From: Novacetimonas pomaceti | GTDB lineage: Bacteria; Pseudomonadota; Alphaproteobacteria; Acetobacterales; Acetobacteraceae | Direction: 5' to 3' | Length of the DNA: 64,000 nt | NCBI RefSeq assembly: GCF_003207955.1 | Contig: NZ_NOXG01000004.1 | Span: 1 to 64,000 of the forward strand | Shown: positions 50,185 through 62,418 of the stretch, piece by piece | How positions within the stretch are numbered: position 1 is the first letter of the stretch | Layout: each line of letters begins with the position of its first letter | Translations under genes and position numbers: made by a program | The notes under the pieces: model-generated | What the model saw: the letters and a program-made list of their open reading frames with translations, nothing else | Told to the model about the DNA's origin: nothing | Database searches by the model: none

Positions 50185-51252
50185 GGGTGCGCGCCATCCG
50201 TTGCGCACCAGTACGTGCGCGTCCGTCCCGCCATCGCCGCCACGGGCGATGCGGCCCAGATCGTCCATGATCCGGCGCGCCACCGACAGGCGGTAATGCA
50301 GGGGGTCCCAGAAATTGTTGCGATCATCGACGATGGGGCCGGGAATGTCGAAATCCACCACCAGCGTGTCGGCCATGCCCGCCGCCATGGCGCTTATCGC
50401 CCTGCGGCACGCCAGCGCGCGCGTCATGCTGCGGCTGCCCGCCGGGCCGTGAAGCCAGGCGGAGGCCGGGGGAAACCACAGCAGGCGGCGCGTCCCGCGC
50501 GGCAGGCCCGACAGCATGGTGCGCAGCAGCCCGATGCTGTCGGGCGCGACCAGATCGGCCCCGGCGGGCGCGGGCGTCGGGTCGGGGGGCGTCCACGTGG
50601 CGAACGCCCGGTCCACGCGCGCGCGGTCATAACGGTCGTCGGGAGGGACGAAGCTGGTATATCCATCCGTCCCGAAACGCTGCGGCTTTGCCCCGATCAG
50701 CCACAGGAACTGGTTCGCCGCCTCCTGCAGGGCATAAAGGTCCGCCATGTGCAGGTATCCCGCCCAGCCGGAACCGCCATACATCCATTCCGGCCACGGC
50801 CGGTTGGGGGAGGTCAGGTTCCCCGGCCGGTTGCGGCACCATGCGGCGTCGATGTCGATCATCACCACGCGCGGATGTGGATGGTGGCGCATGAACAGGC
50901 CCAGCATGCGCGCCTGTTCCCACGCGCTGGCGCTGTTCATGCCCAGTTGCGCGAAACGCGCGTCCAGCGCCCCGTCCAGCACGGCGGGCTGCATCAGGCG
51001 GGAGGTGGAGGTGCCCAGCATGACCGAATCGAATTCCGCCCGGCGCGCCAGCGCGGGCATGCTGTAACGGGCGTTGGTGGTGATGGGAATGCGCGGCAGC
51101 GGCGGCGACAGCGGCAGCACGTCCCACGGGTCGACCGTGACGATGAAACCGTACAGCGCCCCGCCCGTCAGCAGGACCGAGGCCAGCAGCGTCAGCGCGA
51201 AGCGGCGCCATGTCCCGCCCGATGCCCCCGGACGACCGGGCGGCAGGGTCAT
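50182..51252 (-). CDS. Membrane-anchored SGNH-like protein, unknown function
   Basis: Protein of 356 aa. One N-terminal hydrophobic helix (about 18-38) would anchor it with the rest in the periplasm. The part that follows resembles SGNH/DltD-like proteins: a possible nucleophile segment VMLGTSTSRLMQP (78-89) and a late Asp-x-x-His pattern in NNFWDPLHYR. The exact family is not recognised. It overlaps the 2-oxoglutarate dioxygenase gene by four bases (51249-51252) and forms the third gene of an operon headed by the MscS-type channel. An acyl transfer or esterase role on an envelope compound is a guess. Confidence 0.7.
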   Translation of the reverse strand: MTLPPGRPGASGGTWRRFALTLLASVLLTGGALYGFIVTVDPWDVLPLSPPLPRIPITTNARYSMPALARRAEFDSVMLGTSTSRLMQPAVLDGALDARFAQLGMNSASAWEQARMLGLFMRHHPHPRVVMIDIDAAWCRNRPGNLTSPNRPWPEWMYGGSGWAGYLHMADLYALQEAANQFLWLIGAKPQRFGTDGYTSFVPPDDRYDRARVDRAFATWTPPDPTPAPAGADLVAPDSIGLLRTMLSGLPRGTRRLLWFPPASAWLHGPAGSRSMTRALACRRAISAMAAGMADTLVVDFDIPGPIVDDRNNFWDPLHYRLSVARRIMDDLGRIARGGDGGTDAHVLVRNGWRAP

Positions 51253-51989
51253 TGGTGTCGGAAGGTGACGACCAGGACGTCGCGATAGGCCGGGCGCGAC
51301 GGGTCGATGGGGCGCACCGCCGTAACACCGTGATAGACGCGGTTGTCATCGACGATGGCCGCGTCCATCGGCCGGTCCAGCATGAAGGTCCCCACCATGC
51401 GGCGTTGCAGGTCATGGATGGTGGTTTCGCCGGACATGACATTTTCACGCCGGATCATCAGCACCAGGACCCAGTCCACCCCATCGCGGTGCAGTCCTTC
51501 GGGCGTGGGATGGCCGGGCTGTTCCGGCAGGGCCTCGATACGGAACTGGTGGATTTCCGCGTGCCATGCCTCCGGCCGGCGTTCGGGCGGGGTTAGGTCG
51601 GTGACGATGCGATACATCAGCCGCATGATCGCCTGCATCGCGGGATGGGCGCCGATTTCCGGCTCCACCGCGCGGAACCAGCGTTCGATCCCGCCATTGA
51701 GCTCGTTGTAATCGCGGCTCTGGTAATGGGGCTGGTGCTTCTTGCGTCGCAGCCCGTCCCCGCCCACCGCGAACGTGGCATGGCGGCGGCGGCGATAACG
51801 GCCGCCATCGGCCATGTAACGGTCGATCCCCAGCCGGTTCCAGCTTGCCGCGAAACTGTTCCAGTCACGCAGTCCGTAACGGGCCAGTTCCGCGTGCATC
51901 CCCTCCGCCCCGACAAAGACGAACCCCTTCGCGCGCAGGGGCGCCTCCATCGTGGGCAGGATCAGGTCGGGACCGGCGGCAGGGGTCAT
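51249..51989 (-). CDS. 2-oxoglutarate/Fe(II) dioxygenase family protein (PF10014 type)
   Basis: Protein of 246 aa of the family that includes amino-acid hydroxylases such as L-isoleucine 4-hydroxylase. The metal triad is in place: H167 and D169 (PEGLHRDGVDWV) and H220 (NRVYHGVTAV). R232 or R236 (SRPAYRDVLVVTF) is the likely 2-oxoglutarate contact. An E-I-H-Q-F-R block near 145-150 is also conserved in the family. It would hydroxylate a free amino acid or a similar small substrate; the substrate is unknown. It overlaps both neighbours by four bases, so it is made in step with the channel. Confidence 0.85.
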   Translation of the reverse strand: MTPAAGPDLILPTMEAPLRAKGFVFVGAEGMHAELARYGLRDWNSFAASWNRLGIDRYMADGGRYRRRRHATFAVGGDGLRRKKHQPHYQSRDYNELNGGIERWFRAVEPEIGAHPAMQAIMRLMYRIVTDLTPPERRPEAWHAEIHQFRIEALPEQPGHPTPEGLHRDGVDWVLVLMIRRENVMSGETTIHDLQRRMVGTFMLDRPMDAAIVDDNRVYHGVTAVRPIDPSRPAYRDVLVVTFRHQ

Positions 51990-54622
51990 TCGTGGGCCTT
52001 TGGACTCGGGCTGGCGGCAGGGCCGCCGGGGGTGGATGCAGCCCCATCATGCGACACGTCGGCCGCCTGTGTCACCTGTGCCGTGGCGGCGGGGTGGGAC
52101 TGCGCCGCGGGGTTGCCCTGTTGCGCCGCCTGCTGCTGGGCGGGGCTGGGGGGAAAGACCATCTTCATGTCGCTGTGGACCTTCAGCCCGTCGGTGCCCG
52201 GCATGTTGCCCAGCATGCTGACCGCGGTCGGGATCGGGAACTTCACCCCTTCCTTGACCATCCGCGCGGTCAGGCGGCGGTAATATTCGCGATACACCTT
52301 CCACTTGGAACCCGGCGTGGTGCGGATGGAGCCAAGGAATTTCGCCCCGTTGCCATCCGCCTGCTCCACCCCGAGGAAGGAGAAGTCGGACTTGATCAGC
52401 GGCGCGAACTTCGGGTCCTTGCGCATCTGCGCCAGTTCGTCATGCAGGATGGCCGCCACGCGGGAGGGATCCTCGCTCAGGTCCAGCATGAAATCCACGA
52501 CCACGAGGTTGTAATCGCGCGAGGTGTTCGCGATCGACGTGACGGAGGAGAACGGGATGATGTGCAGGTCGCCGTTGACCGAACGCAGGCGCAGGGTGCG
52601 GATCGACAGATGCTCCACCGTGCCGGACACGCTGCCCGCGGTGACCCAGTCGCCAACCTGCATCGCATTTTCCACCAGCATGAAAAAGCCGGTGATGAAG
52701 TCCTTGACCAGGCTCTGCGCGCCGAAGGCCACGGCGGCACCCATGATGCCCGCACCCGTCAGCAGCGGGGCCACGTTGATGCCGATCTGCGACAGGGTGG
52801 TGACCGTCACGATCACGATGATGAAGGTCAGCAGCACCGTGCGGATGATCGGCAGCACCGTGCGCAGCCGACTGGCGCGGGAGGCCTGTTCCGAGGTCTC
52901 GAACCGGTTGATCTGGCTCTGCAGGGCGGCGTTCGCCGCCTCCCACACCACGATGGCGACGGTATAGGCGACCATCACCGTCAGGATCGCGCCGATGATC
53001 TTGGTCCCGAGCGAGCCATGGAGGAAGAAGGCGAAGGCGGGCAGGCCCCACGACTGCAGCAGGCACACGACCGTGGCGAAGGACAGCAGGAACGACAGCG
53101 CCCGCCGCGCATAGGGGTAGTAGTAATCCATCCGCGCCTGGAGGCCGGGATAGCGTTTTTCCGTCTGGGGCGAAATCTGGAACAGCTTGTTCTGCACGCC
53201 AAAGGCAAGGATCGCGAACAGGCGCGCCAGCAGGATCACGATGATCGTCAGCGACAGCGTGCGCAGGATCCAGGCATAGCCACCGCGGACCTGCGTCGCC
53301 CACACCAGCCACAGGGCGAAGTCGAAGAACATCGCCAGCACCCACCAGAAATGCACCATCCGGCCGACGAAGACCCAGAACGGCTTGTCCTGGAAGCGCG
53401 CGGGCGGCTGAAGGGCCTCGGCCACATGCTTGCGGATGCGCCAGATGAAGATGGCGACCAGGATATGCTCGACCAGCACGACGGCGCGGATGATCGCCTC
53501 GGTCCCGCGCGCGGGCATGTCGAACACCCCGCCCAGCGTGGACAGGCAGATCACCAGCGAGGGCGCGGCGACAAGGAAGTTCCACCACCGCGTGACCATG
53601 CGCGCCGTGGCGTCGCTGGCGGTGCACAGGCGGATGGTGGGCGAACGCGGCACGAACACCATTTCCAGCAGCAGGTACAGCGCGCGCGCGATGGCATAGG
53701 CATTGGTCAGCGTCAGCGTCACCATCGCCGCCTGGTGGGTGGAGGTCAGCAGCGCCGACCCGCCATAGGCGATGCCAAGGAACAGCGCCACCGGCAGCAG
53801 CTTGATCAGCAGGTGCAGCAGCGAGAAGGGGATGCGCGCGATGATGCGCAGCGTTTCGTGCTGCTGCTTGTCATCCTGCTGGCGGGCCTGTTCGGTCGCG
53901 CGTTCGTCGGCCGTTTCCTTCGACCCGTCGGCGGACAGGGTGGCGGTGGCCTGCGCGTCCTGCTGCGTGTCCTCGGCCCGGACATGCTGGTTCAGGCGGG
54001 CTTCCGTCGCGACGGCGCGCGCCGTCACCCCCGCCAGCGGCTTGCGCAGCAGCAGCGAAAAGCCATGTTCCGCCGCCATCGCGAACAGCACGATGAGCGT
54101 GGCGCGACCGGTCGCGTCAAGCAGGATCTGCCGCGAATCTGCGTTGCTCAACGTGGAATGGACCCAGTGCCCGACAAAGGCCAGGTCCTTGAACAGCGCC
54201 ATGAAATTCTGCGCCTGATGCAGGGCGATGTCGCGCGCATGCGTCAGTTCGTCAAGGAATTCGCTGCTGATGCTGTCGGGTTCCACCGAAACGTCGCTCG
54301 GCGCGGCCTTGGCCGCGGCCGGAGGGGGCGTGGGCGTGGGCGCCGGGGTGGCCGGCGCGGGCAGTCCCTTGGAGATCGCCTCCAGCGTCTTGGTGAATTC
54401 GGCGCGTTTCTGCGGGTCGTTCATGACCGACAGGACCTGCTGCGCCTGGTCGGCGGTCATCTGGCCCTGTGCATGCCCCTGCGCGGCGTCGGCGTCGGCG
54501 TCGGCGGCGCGGGCGGAGCCCATGACGGAAAACAGCGTGAGGATGGAAAAGAGAAGCGCGAGGCACGCTCCCGCCCGGGACCGGCGCGGGGATGGGGGAA
54601 CAGTCACGAAATCGGCGGGCAT
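51986..54622 (-). CDS. Large mechanosensitive channel (MscS superfamily)
   Basis: Inner-membrane protein of 878 aa, much longer than MscS (286 aa) and closer to the MscM/YbdG-like and MscK-size group. A signal peptide at residues 1-40 (SRAGACLALLFSILTLFSV), a periplasmic Ala/Pro-rich segment, then about ten hydrophobic helices (about 140-590). The pore helix TM3 and beta domain are near 600-680: GIMGAAVAFGAQSLVKDFI, then MQVGDWVTAGSVSGTVEHLS. The ATG at 54622 has AGGAGG 10 bases upstream and is preferred to one at 54646. The C-terminal tail is Gln/Ala/Pro-rich. Its stop overlaps the dioxygenase start. It opens on membrane tension and lets solutes out. Confidence 0.9.
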   Translation of the reverse strand: MPADFVTVPPSPRRSRAGACLALLFSILTLFSVMGSARAADADADAAQGHAQGQMTADQAQQVLSVMNDPQKRAEFTKTLEAISKGLPAPATPAPTPTPPPAAAKAAPSDVSVEPDSISSEFLDELTHARDIALHQAQNFMALFKDLAFVGHWVHSTLSNADSRQILLDATGRATLIVLFAMAAEHGFSLLLRKPLAGVTARAVATEARLNQHVRAEDTQQDAQATATLSADGSKETADERATEQARQQDDKQQHETLRIIARIPFSLLHLLIKLLPVALFLGIAYGGSALLTSTHQAAMVTLTLTNAYAIARALYLLLEMVFVPRSPTIRLCTASDATARMVTRWWNFLVAAPSLVICLSTLGGVFDMPARGTEAIIRAVVLVEHILVAIFIWRIRKHVAEALQPPARFQDKPFWVFVGRMVHFWWVLAMFFDFALWLVWATQVRGGYAWILRTLSLTIIVILLARLFAILAFGVQNKLFQISPQTEKRYPGLQARMDYYYPYARRALSFLLSFATVVCLLQSWGLPAFAFFLHGSLGTKIIGAILTVMVAYTVAIVVWEAANAALQSQINRFETSEQASRASRLRTVLPIIRTVLLTFIIVIVTVTTLSQIGINVAPLLTGAGIMGAAVAFGAQSLVKDFITGFFMLVENAMQVGDWVTAGSVSGTVEHLSIRTLRLRSVNGDLHIIPFSSVTSIANTSRDYNLVVVDFMLDLSEDPSRVAAILHDELAQMRKDPKFAPLIKSDFSFLGVEQADGNGAKFLGSIRTTPGSKWKVYREYYRRLTARMVKEGVKFPIPTAVSMLGNMPGTDGLKVHSDMKMVFPPSPAQQQAAQQGNPAAQSHPAATAQVTQAADVSHDGAASTPGGPAASPSPKAHE

Positions 54623-54973
54623 GCCTTTGGTCACCTCCTGCATCACGTCGTCATGTCGTCCCCGCGCCCGTCCCGTCCCCCGTCACGACCGGCGCAGGAA
54701 ACCGGCGCGTGAACAGGGGGTGGGTGAACGGACATGGGAACGCAACCCGGAATGACCGGGTCAAAAACTTACGCTATTTCAATATATAAACAATTATAAC
54801 GAAAATCGGCCATCACAGTTGCCTTCACCGTGGCGTTTTCACGATTTGTCATCATTCCGCCCGGTTGCGGAAACATGCGGGCAATGCGGGCAATGATGTC
54901 ACACGGCGGTGTCGGGGCATGGCGGCACGACCTCTGCTCGGGACTGGGGGCGGTCCCTGCGTGCGATCGCGCG
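54623..54973. other. Intergenic gap upstream of the mscS operon
   Basis: No gene is supported in 350 bases. A short AT-rich stretch near 54768-54800 is the likely place of the mscS promoter on the minus strand; boxes could not be fixed. Confidence 0.4.
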
Positions 54974-55567
54974 TTACTGCCACGCGGGCGGGACGGGCGG
55001 GGGCGGGGCCTCAAGCTGGCGGCGGATGACATAGGTGCCTGCCAGGATATCATGCAGTCCCTGCTTGCGACGGGTCCACGCGACCATCAGGAAACCGATT
55101 CCCAGTATCATGAAAGACAGGTATTTCCCAAGATAACGACCTGTCGCCCGCAGAAAGTCGATCCTGTTTCCGTTCAGGTCCGTTACCCGCATCCGGCATA
55201 GCAGCTTGCCTGGCGTGGCCTGCAGGCGGGAACTTTCGAAAATGATGTAGTACAGGGCCGGCAGCACCAGCCATGCCATTTCCAGCAGCCCGTGGCCGTG
55301 CCAGTGGACGTGCGGCGTGTTCGACATGATCATGTAATCGACGGGCTGGATGTAGGACACGCTGTAATCCCCGCCGCCGCCGGCGGGCTGGGGATCGAAT
55401 ATCGTGATCGACACGCTGGGGCCGATGATCGCGCCCAGCAGGCCAAGCCCGACCCACACGATCAGGGAATCCACCAGGTGCGCCACGACCCTGATCCAGA
55501 AACCGCCATAAACCCAGACTTCGGGATAGGGACTGGGCTGGCTGGCTTGGGAAAACTGATCGGACAT
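54974..55567 (-). CDS. RDD family membrane protein
   Basis: Inner-membrane protein of 197 aa. The RDD domain is defined by Arg and two Asp; here FWIRVVAHLVDSLIVW at 23-38 carries R26 and D33. The middle has SRLQATPGKLLCRMRVTDLNG (about 112-132), a further family hallmark, and HDILAGTYVIRR near the end. Three hydrophobic segments are visible. The N-terminus is a short soluble Gln/Ser/Pro-rich part. Some members are Na+/H+ antiporters or scaffold proteins. Alone on the minus strand. Confidence 0.88.
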   Translation of the reverse strand: MSDQFSQASQPSPYPEVWVYGGFWIRVVAHLVDSLIVWVGLGLLGAIIGPSVSITIFDPQPAGGGGDYSVSYIQPVDYMIMSNTPHVHWHGHGLLEMAWLVLPALYYIIFESSRLQATPGKLLCRMRVTDLNGNRIDFLRATGRYLGKYLSFMILGIGFLMVAWTRRKQGLHDILAGTYVIRRQLEAPPPPVPPAWQ

Positions 55568-55756
55568 CGCGTGCCTCGTTCCTGCTCAATGGACCGTGGA
55601 TGGCCCGCCAAAGGCGGCTGTAACAGGCATGCCACCAAGGCGGGTGGAACGGAAACGGAAAAAACGGACCATGTCCGACCGGTCATGTCTTTCGCCCGTG
55701 CGCGGCCCCCGCACGGGCGTCAGGCCGTCCCCGCCATGGTCGCGCGAAAAGGGGGG

Positions 55757-56992
55757 CTAGCTGCGGTAGGAGCCGTTGATGTCGATATAGCCGTGCGTCA
55801 GGTCGCACGTCCACGCCTGCCCGATGCCGTTGGCCAGGCCGAGATCGACCTCGATTTCGATTTCCTGCCCCTTCATGTGCGCGACGACCGGCGCTTCGTC
55901 GTAATCGGGGATGACCGTGCCGTTGCGCGCGATCCATGTCCCGCCGATCCCGACCGACAGGGTGTCGCGGTTGGCGGGTTCGCCGCTTTTGCCCACGGCC
56001 ATGACCACGCGGCCCCAGTTCGCGTCCTCGCCCGCGATCGCGGTCTTGACCAGCGGGGAATTGGCGATGGCCATCGCCACGCGCTTTGCCGATTCGTCGG
56101 ATGTGGCGCCCGTGACGCGGATATGCATCATCTTGGTCGCGCCTTCGCCGTCGCGCACCACCAGCAGCGCGAGTTCCAGCAGCACGGCATCCAGCGCCGC
56201 CGCGAAATCCGCCAGCGCCGGGTCGTCCGCCGACGTGATGGCGGGACAGGCGACCTGCCCCGTCGCGAACAGCAGCGCCATGTCCGAGGTCGAGGTATCG
56301 GAATCAACGGTGGTGCAGTTGAAGCTTTTTTCCGTCCCGCGCGACAGCAGCGCCTGCAGCACCGGCGCGGGCAGGGTGGCGTCGGTTACGACAAAGGCCA
56401 GCATGGTCGCCATGTCGGGCGCGATCATGCCGCTGCCCTTGGCGATGCCCTGGATGCGCACCTTCGCGTCGCCGATCGTGGCCTCGCGCACCGCCCCCTT
56501 GGGGAAGGTATCGGTGGTCATGATGCCGCGCGCCGCGTCGGCCCAGCCATTTTCCGACAGACGGCCATACAGCCCCGGCAGCGCGTCGCTGATCTTGCGA
56601 TAGGGAAGGACCTCGCCAATCACCCCGGTCGAGGCGAGGAAGACCTCGCTTGCCGCGCATTCCACAAGGCGCGCGGCATCGGCGGCGTTGGCCTGCGTCG
56701 CCTCATATCCCGCGCGGCCGGTAAAGACGTTGGCGTTGCCCGCGTTCACCACCAGCGCGCGCGCCACCCCGCCGGCCAGCGCCGCGCGGCACCAGTCCAC
56801 CGGCGCGCCGGGGCACCGGCTGCGGGTAAAGACGCCCGCGACCCGCGTGCCTGGCGCGAATTCCGCCATGACGAGGTCCGTGCGCCCGGCATAGCGGATG
56901 CCGGCAGCCGTCGCGCCAAATCGCACGCCAGCCAGCGGCGTCAGATCGGGAAACGGCCGTGCGAGCGGGGAAGTGGGAAGGGCGTCAGCCAT
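55757..56992 (-). CDS. argJ: Bifunctional glutamate N-acetyltransferase / N-acetylglutamate synthase
   Basis: Enzyme of 411 aa for arginine synthesis that moves the acetyl group from N-acetylornithine to glutamate. The autocleavage site and nucleophile T196 lie in KGSGMIAPDMATMLAF, the ArgJ hallmark. The N-terminal half also has NAGNANVFTGRAG and ASTGVIGEVLP. A C-terminal NINGSYRS end is typical. Its length matches the family. The parvulin gene lies upstream on the same strand, 169 bases away. Confidence 0.95.
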   Translation of the reverse strand: MADALPTSPLARPFPDLTPLAGVRFGATAAGIRYAGRTDLVMAEFAPGTRVAGVFTRSRCPGAPVDWCRAALAGGVARALVVNAGNANVFTGRAGYEATQANAADAARLVECAASEVFLASTGVIGEVLPYRKISDALPGLYGRLSENGWADAARGIMTTDTFPKGAVREATIGDAKVRIQGIAKGSGMIAPDMATMLAFVVTDATLPAPVLQALLSRGTEKSFNCTTVDSDTSTSDMALLFATGQVACPAITSADDPALADFAAALDAVLLELALLVVRDGEGATKMMHIRVTGATSDESAKRVAMAIANSPLVKTAIAGEDANWGRVVMAVGKSGEPANRDTLSVGIGGTWIARNGTVIPDYDEAPVVAHMKGQEIEIEVDLGLANGIGQAWTCDLTHGYIDINGSYRS

Positions 56993-57161
56993 GGCGCATC
57001 GGGTCCTTTGGCCTGGCGTGGGTGCGATGCCACGCGGGGATATCTCTTATGGTTGATGGGTGCCCGCCCCGGCCGCCATGACGCGCATGGCGGCCGGGGG
57101 AGGGGCACCGGCCGGCGCGCCCGTCATATGGCGGTCGCGCCGGGCCTTGCCTTGCGTCGCG

Positions 57162-58082
57162 TCAGTGCGCGGCGGGCGGCGTGTTGGGCGCGTTTTCCGG
57201 CAGCGGCTTGCCGTCGGGTCCGTAACGGACGATCTTGACCTGCGCCACGGCGGAGCTGACGGCTTTCTGCACGCCTTCCTGGATCAGCTTCTGGCGGATC
57301 TGGTCGCGCACGGAATCAAGCGTCGGCGTCGCGGCCGTGCGCTTGCCCAGGACCTGGATCACATGCCAGCCGTACTGGGTGTGCACCGGGGTCTGGCTGA
57401 AGCTGTTGGGCTGCAGGGCGGATGCCGCGTCCCAGAAGCTCGGCAGCATGTCGCCCTTCTTGAACCAGCCGAGGTCGCCGCCATTCTGCTTGGCCGAGCC
57501 GGGATCCTTGGACAGCTTCGTCGCGAGGTCGGCGAAGTTGCCGCCGGCCTTCAGCTGCTTGATGATGTCGTTGGCCTGTGCCTCGGTCGGGACAAGGATG
57601 TGGCGGGCGTGGATTTCCTCCGCCCCCGGCTTGTTGGCGTAATTCTTGTCGTAATACGACTTGATCGCGTCATCGGTCAGGCCCGGCATGACCTGCGCGG
57701 ACAGATAGGCGTTCTGCAACGCGTTCTGCGCCGCGACCTCCATCTGGTGCTGCACGTCCGGCTGCTTGGACAGGCCGCTCTTTTCCGCGACGATCTGGAT
57801 CGCCTTCTGGTCAACCAGCTGGTTGAGGAGAATCGGCAGGATGACGTTTTCCGGCAGCTTGCGCAGCTGGTCGGGCATCGTGGCGATGGCCTGGCGGATA
57901 TCGTTGAGGCGGATATCCTGCCCGTTGACCGACGCAAGACGCGGGTTCGCGTCGGCCGGGGCGGCTGCCGCCGGGGTGGCGGCAGCGGGCGCGGTGCCCG
58001 CTGCGAGGGCTGGAGGGACGAGGATTGTGGAAGCAAGCAGGGCCATCGTTGCGATGGCCTTTGCCGGACCGAAAGTCCGCAT
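57162..58082 (-). CDS. Periplasmic parvulin-type peptidyl-prolyl isomerase
   Basis: Protein of 306 aa for proline isomerisation during folding of exported proteins. A signal peptide (ATMALLASTILVPPALA), an Ala/Pro-rich link, a SurA_N-like helical region (about 50-145), and one PpiC rotamase domain (about 150-250) with EIHARHILVPTEAQA, FADLATKLSKDPGSA, NGGDLGWFKKGDML and GWHVIQV. Single PPIase domain, like PrsA or PpiC rather than SurA. It diverges from secA, 247 bases away, which fits a link between export and folding. Confidence 0.92.
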   Translation of the reverse strand: MRTFGPAKAIATMALLASTILVPPALAAGTAPAAATPAAAAPADANPRLASVNGQDIRLNDIRQAIATMPDQLRKLPENVILPILLNQLVDQKAIQIVAEKSGLSKQPDVQHQMEVAAQNALQNAYLSAQVMPGLTDDAIKSYYDKNYANKPGAEEIHARHILVPTEAQANDIIKQLKAGGNFADLATKLSKDPGSAKQNGGDLGWFKKGDMLPSFWDAASALQPNSFSQTPVHTQYGWHVIQVLGKRTAATPTLDSVRDQIRQKLIQEGVQKAVSSAVAQVKIVRYGPDGKPLPENAPNTPPAAH

Positions 58083-58329
58083 GTGCGAATAACCCTAATT
58101 TATGGACGCGTTGGCCGGGCATCATGGCGAAGGCTGTCCGCTCCCGCAAGGGGCGGGGGCGCGGGAACCTTCGCGGGGATCTTTCGCGACGCGGTGGGGC
58201 GGCATCTGTTGACCCATGGCGACGTGGGTCCTATCTGATGGTTCCGCGCAAGAATGTTATCCGTGTGCATGCCCCCCCCCGCGTCATCGCCCCCTCCGGC
58301 GCGGGAATCGCCATCTCGGGAAGGTCCAT

Positions 58330-61071
<2,742 letters not shown>

Positions 61072-61150
61072 GAAGGGATGGCGCCCCGCGCGGGGCACAT
61101 CGCGGGCGGCTGGATAATAAACAAGAGACTTACAGGATCAGGGACGAACG

Positions 61151-61900
61151 ATGGCGGGTCATTCCCAATTCAAGAACATCATGCATCGCAAGGGCGCGCA
61201 GGACGCCAAGCGCGCGAAGCAGTTTGCAAAGGTCATCCGCGAAATCACCGTCGCCACGCGCGAAGGCATGCCCGACCCGGCGATGAACCCGCGCCTGCGG
61301 GCGGCCATTTCCGCCGCGCGCGAAGTAAACATGCCCAAGGACACGGTCGAACGCGCGATCAAGAAGGCCTCCGGCGCGGGGGGCGGCGACGATTACGTGG
61401 AGGTCCGGTACGAAGGTTACGGCCCGGCGGGCGTTGCCGTGATCGTGGAGGGCCTGACCGACAACCGCAACCGCACGGCGTCCGACGTGCGCGCGGCCTT
61501 TTCCAAGCATGGCGGTTCGCTGGGGGAGACGAACTCCGTCTCCTTCATGTTCCAGCGCCTTGGCGTCATTACCTATCCGCTGGATGTCGCGACCGAGGAT
61601 GAAATGCTCGAGGCCGGGATCGAGGCCGGGGCCGACAACGTCGAAACCACGGCGGACGGGCATGAAATCACCTGCGCGGTGGAATCCTTTTTCGCCGTGC
61701 GCGACGCGCTTGAAACCCGTTTCGGCGAACCCGCGTCGGCCCGGCTCGACTGGCGTCCCGATACGGTCGTGACCCTGGACGAGGAAAAGGCGAGCAGCGT
61801 GCTCAAGCTGATCGACGTGCTGGAGGAGAATGACGACGTGCAGTCGGTGTACGCCAATTTCGACCTTCCCGACGACGTGGCTGAAAAGCTGTCGGCCTGA
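61151..61900 (+). CDS. YebC/PmpR family regulator
   Basis: Protein of 249 aa. The opening MAGHSQFKNIMHRKGAQDAK is the family start, followed by FAKVIREITVATREG. YebC proteins bind DNA as regulators in some species and, in newer work, ease ribosome stalling at proline stretches. It is a usual neighbour of ruvC, here 11 bases upstream of its start. It begins 79 bases after secA, so the two may be separate units. Confidence 0.95.
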   Translation: MAGHSQFKNIMHRKGAQDAKRAKQFAKVIREITVATREGMPDPAMNPRLRAAISAAREVNMPKDTVERAIKKASGAGGGDDYVEVRYEGYGPAGVAVIVEGLTDNRNRTASDVRAAFSKHGGSLGETNSVSFMFQRLGVITYPLDVATEDEMLEAGIEAGADNVETTADGHEITCAVESFFAVRDALETRFGEPASARLDWRPDTVVTLDEEKASSVLKLIDVLEENDDVQSVYANFDLPDDVAEKLSA

Positions 61901-61911
61901 TCGCGCCCGCC

Positions 61912-62418
61912 GTGGTCCGGATACTGGGAATCGATCCCGGCCTGCGGTTTACCGGCTGGGGCGTGATCGAGGCACGGGGCAACCGCCTGTCCCATATCGC
62001 CGATGGCGTCATTGCCACCGACTCCGCGATGTCGGTTCCCCTGCGCCTGCGGCACCTGCATGATGCGCTGCTGGAGCTTGGCCGTGGCTTTGCCCCGGAC
62101 GAGGCCGCGATCGAGGAAACCTATGTCAACCGCAACGGGGCCGCGACGCTGAAGCTGGGATACGCCCGTGGCGTGGGGCTGCTGGTGCCGGTGCTGCTGG
62201 ATATCGCGGTGGCCGAATACGGCGCGAAGGCGGTCAAGCGCGCGGTGGTGGGCACCGGGGCCGCGACGAAGGAACAGGTGGAAATGATGGTGCGACGCCT
62301 GCTGCCCACCGCGATTGCCAGGCGTGCCGACGCGGCGGACGCGCTGGCGGTCGCCATCTGCCACGCCCACCACCGGGCCAGCGCCGCGCATGTCGCCCGC
62401 GCCACGAGGATGGCATGA
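61912..62418 (+). CDS. ruvC: Holliday junction endonuclease RuvC
   Basis: Resolvase of 168 aa that cuts four-way junctions by symmetric nicks. Catalytic acids: D8 in LGIDPGLRFTG, E in EETYVNRN (near 69), and Asp in ADAADALAVAICHAHH near the end. The start is a GTG at 61912; GTC-CGG follows. The stop overlaps ruvA by four bases. Confidence 0.96.
   Translation: MVRILGIDPGLRFTGWGVIEARGNRLSHIADGVIATDSAMSVPLRLRHLHDALLELGRGFAPDEAAIEETYVNRNGAATLKLGYARGVGLLVPVLLDIAVAEYGAKAVKRAVVGTGAATKEQVEMMVRRLLPTAIARRADAADALAVAICHAHHRASAAHVARATRMA

Noticed and set aside
51845..54712. A 955-codon plus-strand frame opposite the MscS-type gene
   Set aside because: Antisense to a membrane protein with the MscS motif; very rich in Gln, His and Arg, as a shadow of membrane codons.
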